64,000 nucleotides of DNA, taken from the NCBI RefSeq assembly GCF_002240355.1, contig NZ_CP016353.1:4751001-4815000 (forward strand), read 5' to 3'. A program made the position numbers and the translations under genes. The notes beneath the pieces are model-generated. The model was not told where the DNA came from. It saw only the letters and a list, made by a program, of their open reading frames with translations, and did no database searches. Within the stretch, counting starts at the first letter, position 1; every line of letters starts with the position of its first letter. Below, in pieces: positions 18,502 through 27,339 of the stretch. This DNA is from Prauserella marina (lineage in GTDB: Bacteria > Actinomycetota > Actinomycetes > Mycobacteriales > Pseudonocardiaceae).

Positions 18502-19245
18502 TCACTGGCCGATCTGGGGAAAGAAACCCCGCACGTAAGGGTCGGGGAGAGCACGCATCTCGGCTGGCGCCCCGGTCGCGACGATGCGGCCGTGACGCAT
18601 GAACACCATCCGGTCGGCGCCCCCGGCCTCGACCGCCAGCGTGGCGTCGTGGGTGATGGTCAGTAAGGCCGCACCGGTGTCAGCGTAGGTTCGCAGGTTG
18701 GCCCACACCTCGTGAGCGGTACCCAGGTCGAGGGACGCGGTGGGCTCGTCCACGACCAGCAGATCGGGGCAGGGCAGCAAGGCCGCCGCCAGCGCGGCAC
18801 GCTGGATCTGACCACTGGAGTGCTGGTCCGGATACAGGTCGAGCACGTCCGTCGGGTACAACGCCGCCGCGCAGGCGTTCTCGACGCTCCGGCAGGGGCG
18901 CGGCCCTCGACGCTCGTGGAGCTGCGCCCCAACGGTGCGCTCCGCGGCGAACGCCGTGACGCCGGACTGCGGCACCAGGCCGACGGTCCCTGAACGGAGC
19001 CGCCGCCACTGCCGCTCATCCCGCACCACCGTGCCGTTGACCCGGACGTCTCCGGTGCTGCGCGCGACCGAGGGAAGCAGGCCCGTCAGCGCGGCGGCGA
19101 CCATGGATTTGCAGCACCCGGATTCGCCGAGCAGCACGGTGATCCGCCCCGCGGGGACCACGAGATCCACCGAATCGAGGATCGTCTCGTTCCACCGTCC
19201 CGTGTCGACCTCGACGGTCAGCTCGCTCAGCTCGGCGGTCGACAT
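18502..19245 (-). CDS. Orphan ABC ATPase (Opp/Dpp/Nik-like) with altered Walker A
   Basis: 247 residues from ATG 19245 (MSTAELSELTVEVD). Order of motifs: Walker A GESGCCKS near residue 35, signature HSSGQIQRAALAAALL, Walker B LLVVDEPTASLD and H-loop ITHD. Two positions deviate from the family: the glycine before the catalytic Lys is Cys (GCCKS instead of GCGKS), and the signature reads SSGQ rather than SGGQ. The gene has no permease or binding-protein partner in the window. It could be a degenerate or regulatory ATPase. A much longer in-frame extension upstream is antisense to the GntR gene and is not used. Divergent from GntR with an 82-base gap. Confidence 0.82.
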   Translation of the reverse strand: MSTAELSELTVEVDTGRWNETILDSVDLVVPAGRITVLLGESGCCKSMVAAALTGLLPSVARSTGDVRVNGTVVRDERQWRRLRSGTVGLVPQSGVTAFAAERTVGAQLHERRGPRPCRSVENACAAALYPTDVLDLYPDQHSSGQIQRAALAAALLPCPDLLVVDEPTASLDLGTAHEVWANLRTYADTGAALLTITHDATLAVEAGGADRMVFMRHGRIVATGAPAEMRALPDPYVRGFFPQIGQ

Positions 19246-19327
19246 CGACCGATCCTCGCACGCCGACCGCTCAGCCCTCGGAACACCTGGCCAACACCTC
19301 AGACAAGCGGATGGGTACGGTGTGGCG

Positions 19328-19999
19328 ATGCCCCCATTCGTACAGCGCAGGCCGCTGACGTCGCTGACGGCCGATGCGCTGCTCGACGACATCCGCTCAG
19401 GACGGTGGCCGCTTGGCCAGCGGCTGCCGGGCGAGGCCACTCTCGCCGCCCAGCTCGGTGTCGGCAGGTCGACGTTGCGCGAGGCGATCCGTGAGCTGGC
19501 AGGCAAAGGCGTGCTCGATTCGCGGCAAGGCGCCGGTGTCTTCGTCATCGCCACCGACGTCACCGAAGACTGGGACGCCGTGCTGCGGCGCGCCTCCGTC
19601 GGTTCGGTCATCGAGGCGCGCATGGCGATCGAGACGGAAGCCGCCGCGCTCGCCGCCGAGCGCAGAACCCCGGCCGACCTGCGGACGATCAACCGCGCGC
19701 TCGGCGCCCGCCGCTGGTGCGACCGCGACCTCGCCGACCACGTCGACGCGGACATGGTCTTCCACCGCACCGTCCTCGTCGCGGCTCACAACGACGTGCT
19801 CACCGAACTGTTCGACAGCTTCGTGCCAAGGGTGCGCAAGGCGATGGTGGACATGCTCAGGATCCGGCCGCTCGACTCCCCCGACGACGACCACACCGCA
19901 CACGCACTGCTGGCCACCGCCATCGCCGACCGCGACCCCGTCGCGGCGGCCGAGGCGAGCCGCACCCACCTGACCGACCTGAAACGGCAGTTCACATGA
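19328..19999 (+). CDS. GntR-family (FadR/FCD type) transcriptional regulator
   Basis: 223 residues from ATG 19328. Winged helix: LGQRLPGEATLAAQLGVGRSTLREAIRELAGKGVLDSRQGAGVFV. The FCD ligand domain follows, with metal-binding candidate residues in the pattern D-x3-H (ADMVFHR), H (AAHND) and a late H (RTHLTDL). FCD domains bind carboxylates with a metal. The stop overlaps the ATG of the following ABC ATPase (ATGA), so the two are co-translated, and it is divergent from the orphan Opp-type ATPase. Confidence 0.9.
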   Translation: MPPFVQRRPLTSLTADALLDDIRSGRWPLGQRLPGEATLAAQLGVGRSTLREAIRELAGKGVLDSRQGAGVFVIATDVTEDWDAVLRRASVGSVIEARMAIETEAAALAAERRTPADLRTINRALGARRWCDRDLADHVDADMVFHRTVLVAAHNDVLTELFDSFVPRVRKAMVDMLRIRPLDSPDDDHTAHALLATAIADRDPVAAAEASRTHLTDLKRQFT

Positions 20000-20829
20000 C
20001 CGAGGAGCCCGAAGGGACCGATGCTGTTCTCGAACTGAGGGAGGTCACCTTCCGCAGGCAGGGAAAGCAGATCCTGACCGACGTCAGCTTCACCGTCGGC
20101 AGGGGTGAGCACTGGGCGCTGCTCGGCCCCAACGGGGCGGGCAAGAGCACGGTGCTCGGCTTCTGCGGGGCGCTGACCCATCCGACGGCCGGCGCCGTTC
20201 ACGTACTCGGTCAGCAACTCGGCCGCGTCGAACTACAGGCGCTGCGCCGCGCGATCGGTCACGTGAACCCCAGGCACCCGCTGCGCTCGCCGCTCACGGT
20301 GCGGGAGGTCGTGCTCAGCGGCATCACCGGCAGCATCGACCTGCCACCCCGCTGGCGGCCCGTTCCCGAGGACGTCGACCGGGCCGAGGCGCTGATCGAC
20401 GTCCTCGGCCTTCGCGGGAAAGCAGGCGATCGCTGGCCGACGCTCTCCCAGGGCGAACGCGGGCGCACGCTGCTGGCTCGGGCGCTGATCTGCGGGCCGA
20501 GGCTGCTGTTGCTCGACGAACCCTCGACGGGGCTGGACGTCGCCGCTCGCGAACAGTTGCTGGAGACGGTCGACCTGCTCGACGAGACCCATCCCGGCAT
20601 CGCGTCGGTATTGGTCACCCACCACCTGGAAGAGCTGCCGACCACGACGACCCACGCGCTGCTGCTCGCCGAAGGCAAGGTCGTCGCGGCCGGTCCGGCC
20701 GCCACGACGGTGACGACCGCGAACGTCTCCTCGGCCTTCGACCACCCCGTCGAGGTCGGCTACCAGCACGGCCGCTGGTCGGCGAGGGCGGTCAGGAGCA
20801 GGCGCGCGGCGGTGGCGACGCTCGGCTGA
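19996..20829 (+). CDS. ABC ATPase (ModF/YlmA-like, soluble type)
   Basis: 277 residues from ATG 19996 overlapping the GntR stop. Walker A LLGPNGAGKST, Q-loop region HVNPRHPL, signature LSQGERGRTLLARAL (the SQGE form is typical of the ModF/YlmA group), Walker B LLLLDEPSTGLD and H-loop VTHHLEELP. No permease gene is linked. In the YlmA group such ATPases act without a dedicated channel and may have cytosolic roles. Function here is unknown. Confidence 0.88.
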   Translation: MTEEPEGTDAVLELREVTFRRQGKQILTDVSFTVGRGEHWALLGPNGAGKSTVLGFCGALTHPTAGAVHVLGQQLGRVELQALRRAIGHVNPRHPLRSPLTVREVVLSGITGSIDLPPRWRPVPEDVDRAEALIDVLGLRGKAGDRWPTLSQGERGRTLLARALICGPRLLLLDEPSTGLDVAAREQLLETVDLLDETHPGIASVLVTHHLEELPTTTTHALLLAEGKVVAAGPAATTVTTANVSSAFDHPVEVGYQHGRWSARAVRSRRAAVATLG

Positions 20830-20960
20830 GCCGGGCGGCGGTTCGGTGGACCTCCGGGTCGACATCGGTGATCACCCCGATGTGGCGTGGCTCGGAAGGT
20901 CGTAGGTTCCTCACTGCCTGGCCACCCCGGTCTGGTGAATTCGCTGGATTGGGGGCCGAA

Positions 20961-21353
20961 ATGACGGCTGGTCTTCGATGGGCCACGAGCGCTGCCGGGT
21001 TGTTCGTGTTGTGGGGCCTGCTGCACATGGGGCTCGGCGTCTCGATGGTGATCGACGGCTTCGCAGGCGGGACCGCCGGTGAACTGGAAGCCGAAAGCCT
21101 CATGTTCTTCATCTGCGCGACCGTGCTGGGAGCGCAGGCCGTCGCCGTGGCGCTGGCCATGAACCGGATCAACAGCAGGCTGGGGTATTGGCTCAACATC
21201 ACCGTCCTCGGCGTGGTCGACGTGGCGTTCCTCTTCGTTCTCGTGATCCCCGGCCACGTGGACCTCATCGGCGGAACGTCGGGACCTGTCATATGGCTGG
21301 CCGCGTCCGTGTGTGCCACGGTGGCGTTGCGGCGCGAGCCGGTGAGCGCCTGA
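20961..21353 (+). CDS. Small four-helix membrane protein
   Basis: 130 residues from ATG 20961 (MTAGLRWATSAAG); an upstream in-frame ATG at 20868 would add a non-hydrophobic 31-residue leader. Four membrane segments at ~8-30, 45-65, 75-100 and 105-125. No family recognised. It stands between the ABC ATPase and the convergent flavin-type enzyme. Confidence 0.68.
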   Translation: MTAGLRWATSAAGLFVLWGLLHMGLGVSMVIDGFAGGTAGELEAESLMFFICATVLGAQAVAVALAMNRINSRLGYWLNITVLGVVDVAFLFVLVIPGHVDLIGGTSGPVIWLAASVCATVALRREPVSA

Positions 21354-21383
21354 CGCCGTGCTCATTGTCGGCCGACCGCTCCG

Positions 21384-21812
21384 TCAGCGAATCTTCTCCC
21401 CGTAGACGTGGCCGACCTTCAGCACCATGAGCACCCTGCGATCGGACACCATGACCGACCGGTATTCCTCCCAGTCAGGGTGTTCTCCCGCCGCGCTGCG
21501 GTAGTAGTCCACCAGTGCCTCGACCTCGGCGCCGTGCGGGTCGGTGCCAGGCCCGATGAGCGTCACCGTGCCCTCGGCCGTCGCCCACGCCCAGCCGTCG
21601 GAGCTGGTCACCTCCAGCGCGGCCCTCGGGTCCCTCCTCAAGTTCACCGTCTTGGCCCTGCCCTCGGTCATCGAGACGTAGATGGTCTGGTTCGCGCGGT
21701 CGAAGAACGGGGTCACAGGGGAAAGCTGGGGAAGACCGTTGGCCTTGATCGTGGCCAGTACCCCGAGCTTGCTCTCGGCGAGCAGGGCGTGGGGGTCGAA
21801 CGACGGTGACAT
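21384..21812 (-). CDS. Pyridoxamine 5'-phosphate oxidase-family protein (Rv1155/FDOR-like)
   Basis: 142 residues from ATG 21812, preceded by GAGAGGAG. The split-barrel fold signature is clear: LGVLATIKANGLPQLSPVTPFFD, IYVSMTEGRAKTVNLRRDPRAALEV and a C-terminal EYRSVMVSDRRVLMVLKVGHVYG. In actinobacteria such proteins bind F420, FMN or haem/biliverdin and reduce small substrates; the cofactor is not certain. An upstream in-frame ATG at 21884 is less likely. Confidence 0.87.
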   Translation of the reverse strand: MSPSFDPHALLAESKLGVLATIKANGLPQLSPVTPFFDRANQTIYVSMTEGRAKTVNLRRDPRAALEVTSSDGWAWATAEGTVTLIGPGTDPHGAEVEALVDYYRSAAGEHPDWEEYRSVMVSDRRVLMVLKVGHVYGEKIR

Positions 21813-21893
21813 GAAAGGGCTCCTCTCGGGATGGCGCGACTCGCCTCCATCATGAACCTTGACACCGGTGGCAAGGTCAAGCACGCCGGGAGA

Positions 21894-22925
21894 TCAGGCC
21901 CTGCGGTTCCAGCCGAGCAGCCACATCAGGTAACACCCGCCGAGCGCGCCGGTGACGACGCCGACCGGCAGGGTGTGTTCCGTGGCCGTGGTGGCCAGCA
22001 CGTCGGATGCCTGCAACAACAGGGCGCCCATGAGCGCGGAAGGGATCAGCGGGCATGTTCCCGACCGGCACAGCAGTTTCGCGAGCTGCGGCGCGGCGAG
22101 CGCGACGAACGCGATCGGACCGGCGGCGGTGACCGCCGCGCTGAGCAGAGCGACACCGGCGGCGATGAGCAGGAACCGGTCCAGTTCCACGCGAAGGCCA
22201 AGTCCTCGTGCGTGCTCGTCGCCCATCTCCAGCATCCGCAGCGAGGGCGCCAACGCCAGCACGAGCGGAACCAGCACGACCAGCGTGACACCGACCGTGG
22301 CTACGTGTCCCCAGCCCCTTCCGTCGAGGGTGCCGATCAGCCAGTTGGCCGCCGACTTCGCGTCGTAGAACTCCGCGCGGGCCATGAGCATCGAGTTGGC
22401 GGCGACAAAGATGGCGTTCATGCCGATGCCGACGAGCACGAGGCGATGGACCCTGATGCCGTTGTTGAAGGAGACGAGGTAGATGAGCGTCGCCGACAGT
22501 GCGCCACCGGCGAGCGCGCCGAGCCACGTCGGCAGAGCGGCCGTGCCGAGCACGGTCAGCGACAGCAGCGCGCCGGTCGCCGCGCCGGAGCTGAAACCGA
22601 GAATGTCGGGGCTGCCCAACGGGTTGCGGGTCAGGCTCTGGAACACCGCGCCGGAAAGTCCCAGTGCGAGCCCGACTTCGATGGCGGTGAGCGCCCTCGG
22701 CAGCTGCCAGTCGTAGACGATGGCCTCGTCGCCGGGACTGCCGTTGCCGGAAAGTGTGTTGAGCACGGCGGAAACCGGCATGACATCGGAGCCGGGCAGC
22801 AACGCGATGAACCACAGGACGGCGACGGCGACGGCAAGCGCGACACCGACGAGCAAGCCTCGCGGGCTCACCCGCAGCGACAGCGAGCCGAGCCGGACCG
22901 TAGGTGACCTGACCGTGGTGCTCAC
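21894..22925 (-). CDS. FecCD-family siderophore ABC permease (second subunit)
   Basis: 343 residues from GTG 22925, overlapping the stop of the first permease (GTGA). Family features: DWQLPRALTAIEVGLALGLSGAVFQSLTRNPLGSPDILG near residue 75 (the RLPR...RNPLA.P.. motif) and the terminal GPIAFVALAAPQLAKLL, the cytoplasmic loop that contacts the ATPase, ending LPVGVVTGALGGCYLMWLL. About nine to ten helices. It forms the channel with the neighbouring FecCD protein for ferric-siderophore import. No ATPase gene follows; the next gene is the flavin-type enzyme. An iron box at 24008 lies in the shared promoter. Confidence 0.93.
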   Translation of the reverse strand: MSTTVRSPTVRLGSLSLRVSPRGLLVGVALAVAVAVLWFIALLPGSDVMPVSAVLNTLSGNGSPGDEAIVYDWQLPRALTAIEVGLALGLSGAVFQSLTRNPLGSPDILGFSSGAATGALLSLTVLGTAALPTWLGALAGGALSATLIYLVSFNNGIRVHRLVLVGIGMNAIFVAANSMLMARAEFYDAKSAANWLIGTLDGRGWGHVATVGVTLVVLVPLVLALAPSLRMLEMGDEHARGLGLRVELDRFLLIAAGVALLSAAVTAAGPIAFVALAAPQLAKLLCRSGTCPLIPSALMGALLLQASDVLATTATEHTLPVGVVTGALGGCYLMWLLGWNRRA

Positions 22926-23977
22926 AGCTGCGCCAACTTCCTTCGCCTTGCCAGCAATACGAAAACGGGGCCGCCGAACAACGCGGTCATGATCGCCACC
23001 TGGATTTCGCCGCCTGACAAGAGAATTCGTCCCGCGATGTCCGCGGCGAGCAACAGGACCGGAGCGAACACCAGGCAGTACGGGATGAGCAGCCGGTAGT
23101 CGGGACCGGTGACGTATCTGACGAGATGCGGGACGGCGAGCCCGACGAACGCGATCGGGCCGACCGCCGCCGTCGTCGCGCCGCACAGCAACACGATGGC
23201 GCCCATGCCGACGATCCTGGTGAGCCTGACTTTCGAACCGAGCGCGCTCCCGGTGTCCTCGCCGAGCGCGAGCGCGTTGAGCGGCTTCACGAGGGCCAGC
23301 GCGATCAGCAGGCCGGCGGCGACGAACGGAACGGCCTGCCACGCCGAGGTCGCGTTGGGGACGTTGAGCGAACCGATCACCCACGACCGGTACTGCGCGA
23401 ACGAGGTGTTGTCGAAGTAGACGAACCCGTTGGTGAACGCGGTCAGCGCGGCGTTGACGGCGGTACCGGCGAGCGCGAGGCGCATCGGGGTCGCCGCGAA
23501 CCTCGCCCGCGTGCCCAGCAGGAACGTGGCCACCGACGCGATCGCCGCACCGAGGAATCCAAACCAGACGTAGGCGGTGAAACCGGTCAGCCCGAACGTG
23601 CTGATGGCGGCGACGACCGTCGCCGAAGCCCCCGCGTTGACCCCGAAGATCCCGGGGTCGGCGAGCGGATTGCGGGTCAGCGCCTGCATGAGCGCCCCGG
23701 CGATCGCGAGCGCGGCACCGGCGGCGATGCCGAGCACCGTGCGCGGCAACCGCATGGAATGCACCAAAGTGGAGTCGTAACCCTGCTCCGGCGACCACAG
23801 CAACCGCAACGCCCGGGCGAAGGACAGCTCGCCCGATCCGATCCCGATGCTCAGCACGGCGCAGCCGAGTAGCGCGAGGACCCCCGCGGACAAGATCAGC
23901 GCGTGTGGCATGGTCCGTCCTCGCGCGCGCCGCCGTGTTCGTTCCGTCCGCTCGGGGAGTGCTGTTACCCCTGCCAC
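22922..23977 (-). CDS. FecCD-family siderophore ABC permease (first subunit)
   Basis: 351 residues from GTG 23977, behind GAGAGGA. The family motif SMRLPRTVLGIAAGAALAIAGALMQALTRNPLADPGIFG and GPIAFVGLAVPHLVRYVTG are present, with ~10 helices. It partners the downstream permease as a heterodimer. Divergent from the binding-protein gene with an iron box between them, so both are expected to be induced by iron starvation. Confidence 0.94.
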   Translation of the reverse strand: MAGVTALPERTERTRRRARGRTMPHALILSAGVLALLGCAVLSIGIGSGELSFARALRLLWSPEQGYDSTLVHSMRLPRTVLGIAAGAALAIAGALMQALTRNPLADPGIFGVNAGASATVVAAISTFGLTGFTAYVWFGFLGAAIASVATFLLGTRARFAATPMRLALAGTAVNAALTAFTNGFVYFDNTSFAQYRSWVIGSLNVPNATSAWQAVPFVAAGLLIALALVKPLNALALGEDTGSALGSKVRLTRIVGMGAIVLLCGATTAAVGPIAFVGLAVPHLVRYVTGPDYRLLIPYCLVFAPVLLLAADIAGRILLSGGEIQVAIMTALFGGPVFVLLARRRKLAQL

Positions 23978-24007
23978 AAGCCATCCTCTCTTCCCTCAAT
24001 CCGCTCA

Positions 24008-24026
24008 TGAGGTTAGCCTCACCTAA
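24008..24026. promoter_or_regulatory. IdeR/DtxR-type iron box
   Basis: TGAGGTTAGCCTCACCTAA, 19 bp with the TTAG..CTAA-type dyad of actinobacterial iron boxes (consensus TTAGGTTAGSCTAACCTAA, from memory). It is 31 bases from the divergent permease start and about 40 from the binding-protein start, so one site can repress both when iron is sufficient. Confidence 0.85.
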
Positions 24027-24066
24027 AATAAAGCGGTAGGGCGGCATGGCGAGGAGAACACGGGGC

Positions 24067-25104
24067 ATGACGATCTTTCGGTCACCTGTCACGAGGCGGC
24101 GCTTTCTTGGCGTAGCGGCGGGAACGGCGGCCACCGCCGCGCTCGCCGCCTGCACCAACAGCGCCAACACCGGCGATGACGGGAACACCGGCGACGCGGG
24201 GGCAACGCCCTTCGACTTCACCGACGACCGGAACGAGCGCGTCCAATTGCCAAGCACACCAGGCAACATCGTCATGTACGCGGGTTCGGCGGCCGCGCTG
24301 TGGGAGTACGGCATCCGGCCTGCCGCGCTGTTCGGCCCGCAGCGCCTCGGCGACGGCACCCCCGACCCCCAGGTCGGCAGGGTCGATCTCGACTCGGCCG
24401 TCGACCTCGGCAACGCGTTCAACGAATTCGACGTACCCCGCTACATCAAGACCCAGCCCGATCTGCTGGTCAGCATGGTCGTCAACAACCAGCAGGGATT
24501 GTGGTATGTCCCGGAGGACTCCGCCGACGAGATCATGAAGCAAGCCCCCTCAGCGGGAATCATGATGGTGCAAAAGAACGCATCGGCCGTCATCGAGCGC
24601 TACGAGCAACTGGCGAAGGCGCTCGGCGCCGACATCGAGGCCCCCGGCATCACCAAGGCCAGAGGTGACTTCGAGAAGGCCACCGCCCGGCTGGCCGACG
24701 TCGCGAAGAGCAAGAACGGCCTGCGCGTACTCGCGGTGTCCGGCACGGCGGAAACACCGTATCTCGGCAATCCGCTCGCGCACGCGAGCCTGCGCTATCT
24801 CCACGAGGCAGGGGTGCCCATCATGAACGTCGGCGACCAGCCCGAGACCCAGACCTGGGCACCGGACATCACCTGGGAACAGATCAACAAGTACCCGGCC
24901 GACGTGATCCTGCACGACGTCCGCACACAGTCGCTGACACTCGATCAGCTCAAGGAGATCGACGTGTTCAACCAGCTTCCCTCGGTGCAAGCCGGAGCGC
25001 TCATCCCGTGGCGCACAGAGAACCCGTACAGCTACCACTCCTACGCCCAGATCGCGGGCGAGGTCGCGGACGGCCTTGAGCGGGCGAAGGCGGGAATCGC
25101 CTGA
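24067..25104 (+). CDS. Ferric-siderophore ABC binding lipoprotein (Tat-type)
   Basis: 345 residues from ATG 24067 (MTIFRSPVTRRRFLGVAAG), preceded by GAGGAG; an ATG 21 bases earlier is also possible. The twin-arginine motif TRRRFLG and the lipobox LAAC at about residue 29-32 show a lipoprotein exported folded. The rest is the periplasmic-binding fold for iron complexes (residues ~50-340), with DFTDDRNERVQLPSTPGNIVMYAGSAAALWEYGI at the start, typical of FepB/FhuD-like proteins. It delivers siderophore to the FecCD permeases encoded on the other side of the iron box. It is followed by an EntS-like exporter, so import and export genes are adjacent. Confidence 0.93.
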   Translation: MTIFRSPVTRRRFLGVAAGTAATAALAACTNSANTGDDGNTGDAGATPFDFTDDRNERVQLPSTPGNIVMYAGSAAALWEYGIRPAALFGPQRLGDGTPDPQVGRVDLDSAVDLGNAFNEFDVPRYIKTQPDLLVSMVVNNQQGLWYVPEDSADEIMKQAPSAGIMMVQKNASAVIERYEQLAKALGADIEAPGITKARGDFEKATARLADVAKSKNGLRVLAVSGTAETPYLGNPLAHASLRYLHEAGVPIMNVGDQPETQTWAPDITWEQINKYPADVILHDVRTQSLTLDQLKEIDVFNQLPSVQAGALIPWRTENPYSYHSYAQIAGEVADGLERAKAGIA

Positions 25105-25160
25105 TGGCGGGAACGCCCGCCCGCAAGCCCATACCCTGCGAATAAAGGAATCCGCCCGCG

Positions 25161-26441
25161 ATGCGCCTCGGCCGCCTGCTGATCGACCTCAGCCCATTGC
25201 GACAGAGCCCCGGATTTCGCGTCGTGTTCGCCGCGCGAACGGTGTCACTGCTCGGACTCGGACTCGCGCAGGTAGCGCTGCCGTTCCAGGTCTACCAGCT
25301 CACCGGATCCTCGGCGCAGGTCGGCCTCGTGAGTCTCGCGATGGCGGTGTCGCTGCTCGTCGGCACGCTCACCGGCGGGGTACTCGCCGACCGGATCGAC
25401 CGCAGGAAGCTCATCGTGCGCGCCCGCACGCTCGCGATCGTCGCGGGGGCGGTGCTGCTCGGCAACGCGCTCATGCCGGTGCCTTCCCTGTGGGCGCTGT
25501 ACGTCGCCGACGTCGTCAACGGCTTCGCCGGGGGACTCAGCTCGACCGTGCTGATGGCGGTCTCCCCCGCGCTCGTCGGCCGCAAACACCTTGCCGCGGC
25601 CGGAGCGCTGATGACGCTGACCACCCAGGTCGGCGCCATCGTCGGCCCCGCGCTCGGCGGCGTGCTCATCGCGGGCCCCGGCCTCGGCACCACCTACGCG
25701 TGCACGCTGGTCGCGCTGGTCGCGACCGCGCTGCTGCTGCGGTTGCTGCCCAGCCTCCCGCCCGGAGGGGAACCCGGCGAAGAGCGGCAACATCCCTTGC
25801 GGGCCATGGGCGAAGGACTGCGCTACGTGGTCCGGACCAAGGTCGTGCTGGGCCTGATGGTCATCGACCTGTTCCCGATGTTGCTCGCGATGCCCTACGC
25901 GTTGTTTCCCGCGGTGGGCGCCGAGCGGTTCGGTGACGATCCCGCGGCCGTCGGCCTGCTGTACACCGCGCCTGCCATCGGCGCCATGCTCGCCGCGTTG
26001 ACCAGTGGCTGGACCGGCCGGGTACGACGGCCCGGCTGGGTGCTGAGCGCCTCGGTTCTGGTGTGGGGCATGGCGATCGTCGGTTTCGGACTGTCCACTC
26101 CGATGTGGCTCGTCGTCGGATTCCTCGCCATAGCGGGATTCGGGGACAGCGTCTCGGAGATCCTGCGGCGCGCGCTGCTCCAGGCGCACACCCCCGATCA
26201 CCTCCAGGGCAGGGTGTCCGCACTGTGGCTGTCGCAGGCGACGGTCGGCCCGTCGGCCGGCAACGCGGTGTCCGGATTCGCGGGACGGCTACTCGGCACG
26301 AGTGTCGCGCTCGTCGGCGGCGGCGCGCTGTGTGCCGCCGGTGCGATCGGTTCCGCGCTCGGCATGCGAGGGCTGCGCGAAGCCAAGCTCACCGGGCCGG
26401 AACCCTCACCGGAAAGCACGGAACGCGCGACCGAAGGCTGA
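25161..26441 (+). CDS. EntS-like MFS siderophore exporter
   Basis: 426 residues from ATG 25161 behind AAAGGAA. Twelve hydrophobic helices; the N-terminus LLIDLSPLRQSPGFRVVFAARTVSLLGLGLAQVALPFQVYQLTGSS closely follows the EntS/enterobactin-exporter pattern, and motif A-like GGVLADRIDRRKLIV is present. It follows the siderophore-binding lipoprotein by 56 bases and likely shares the iron-regulated transcript. It is best read as the efflux pump for the catechol siderophore made by the operon at 27-46 kb. The assignment to this particular product is by context. Confidence 0.88.
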   Translation: MRLGRLLIDLSPLRQSPGFRVVFAARTVSLLGLGLAQVALPFQVYQLTGSSAQVGLVSLAMAVSLLVGTLTGGVLADRIDRRKLIVRARTLAIVAGAVLLGNALMPVPSLWALYVADVVNGFAGGLSSTVLMAVSPALVGRKHLAAAGALMTLTTQVGAIVGPALGGVLIAGPGLGTTYACTLVALVATALLLRLLPSLPPGGEPGEERQHPLRAMGEGLRYVVRTKVVLGLMVIDLFPMLLAMPYALFPAVGAERFGDDPAAVGLLYTAPAIGAMLAALTSGWTGRVRRPGWVLSASVLVWGMAIVGFGLSTPMWLVVGFLAIAGFGDSVSEILRRALLQAHTPDHLQGRVSALWLSQATVGPSAGNAVSGFAGRLLGTSVALVGGGALCAAGAIGSALGMRGLREAKLTGPEPSPESTERATEG

Positions 26442-26471
26442 CCGGAATGCCCACTGTGGGCATTCCGGTCA
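26441..26471. terminator. Bidirectional hairpin terminator
   Basis: Perfect 14-bp stem (GACCGGAATGCCCA, loop CTG, then TGGGCATTCCGGTC) placed between the exporter stop and the convergent XRE gene. It overlaps both gene ends and can stop transcription from either side. Confidence 0.85.
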
Positions 26472-26702
26472 GGACGGCCGATGGCGCAGCAGGTCGCCAG
26501 GCTGGCAGTCGAGGACTTCACAGAGCCGCGCCAGCGTGGAAAACCGGATGGCCTTCGCCCTTCCGTTCTTGAGCACGGACAGGTTCACCACGGTGATGCC
26601 GACGTGCTCGGCCAGCTGGGTGAGCGTCATGCCCCGCTCGGCGAGCAGGTCGTCGAGATGCACCGAGATCGGGGACTCTTCGGCGCGCTCTTCCGGTGGC
26701 AT
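26469..26702 (-). CDS. XRE-type helix-turn-helix regulator
   Basis: 77 residues from ATG 26702, overlapping by one base the stop of the DUF2975 gene (TGATG). Compact HTH: LDDLLAERGMTLTQLAEHVGITVVNLSVLKNGRAKAIRFSTLARLCEVLDCQPGDLL, the YozG-like form often paired with DUF2975 membrane proteins. It probably represses its own operon through the palindromes at 27340-27384. Confidence 0.88.
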   Translation of the reverse strand: MPPEERAEESPISVHLDDLLAERGMTLTQLAEHVGITVVNLSVLKNGRAKAIRFSTLARLCEVLDCQPGDLLRHRPS

Positions 26703-27319
26703 CAGATGGTTCCTTCGAGTTCTTCCCGCATCCGCACCCCGATACGCAGGATGTGGGCGAAGGTCAGCGCGGTGACACCGGCGGCGATCGACCACCACGG
26801 GAAGGACCCGAACCAGTCGGCAGGCCAGCCGTCGCCGGGCGAGCCGACAAAGAAACCGCCGCGCAGAACGAAACCCGACACCGCGAGCAACAGCCCGGCG
26901 AGCGGGACGCCGATGAGCACGAACCAGCCGAGCGAGGACAGCGCACGGGGCACCGAGGCGGCGTAGGGGCCTTCCCGTGCCGCGGCCCGCAGGAAACGCA
27001 GCAACAGCACCAGCGCGATCAGCGTGACGATCGCCTGCGGAAGCTGCTGCCCGAGACCGGCGGCCTGCTGAGCGAAGGTGGGATCATCGACGCACACCCT
27101 CGCCCCACCCCGCGTCGAATACGCCCCTGACGCCAGCGGGCCCGCACCGCCCGCCGCGTCGGTACACACGGGCTTGGCTCCGGTGCCGGGAAGCCAGCCG
27201 AGCGCGGCGACGCCCGCGATCGCCACCGCGAGCGCGGCGAGCCCGATCCCCCAGGTCACCACGCGCGTGATCCGCGTCAGCAGTCCGAGGGGATTCCATT
27301 CCGTCCGCACTGCTCGCAC
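26702..27319 (-). CDS. DUF2975-type membrane protein
   Basis: 205 residues from ATG 27319 with four membrane helices (~18-40, 95-115, 130-152, 175-190) and an external loop of ~50 residues containing two Cys (PVCTDAAG, ARVCVDD). The arrangement with a downstream XRE repressor in one overlapping pair matches DUF2975/HTH couples found across bacteria, whose role is unknown. Both genes sit between the siderophore exporter and the NRPS, but their promoter holds two palindromes rather than an iron box, so they need not belong to the siderophore system. Confidence 0.82.
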   Translation of the reverse strand: MRAVRTEWNPLGLLTRITRVVTWGIGLAALAVAIAGVAALGWLPGTGAKPVCTDAAGGAGPLASGAYSTRGGARVCVDDPTFAQQAAGLGQQLPQAIVTLIALVLLLRFLRAAAREGPYAASVPRALSSLGWFVLIGVPLAGLLLAVSGFVLRGGFFVGSPGDGWPADWFGSFPWWSIAAGVTALTFAHILRIGVRMREELEGTI

Positions 27320-27339
27320 CTCATCGCTCCACGACGCTT

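Noticed and set aside
21894-24422. An 842-residue frame starting inside the lipoprotein gene on the other strand
   Set aside because: The first 500 residues are antisense low-complexity; the true permease starts at GTG 22925 with an overlapping junction.
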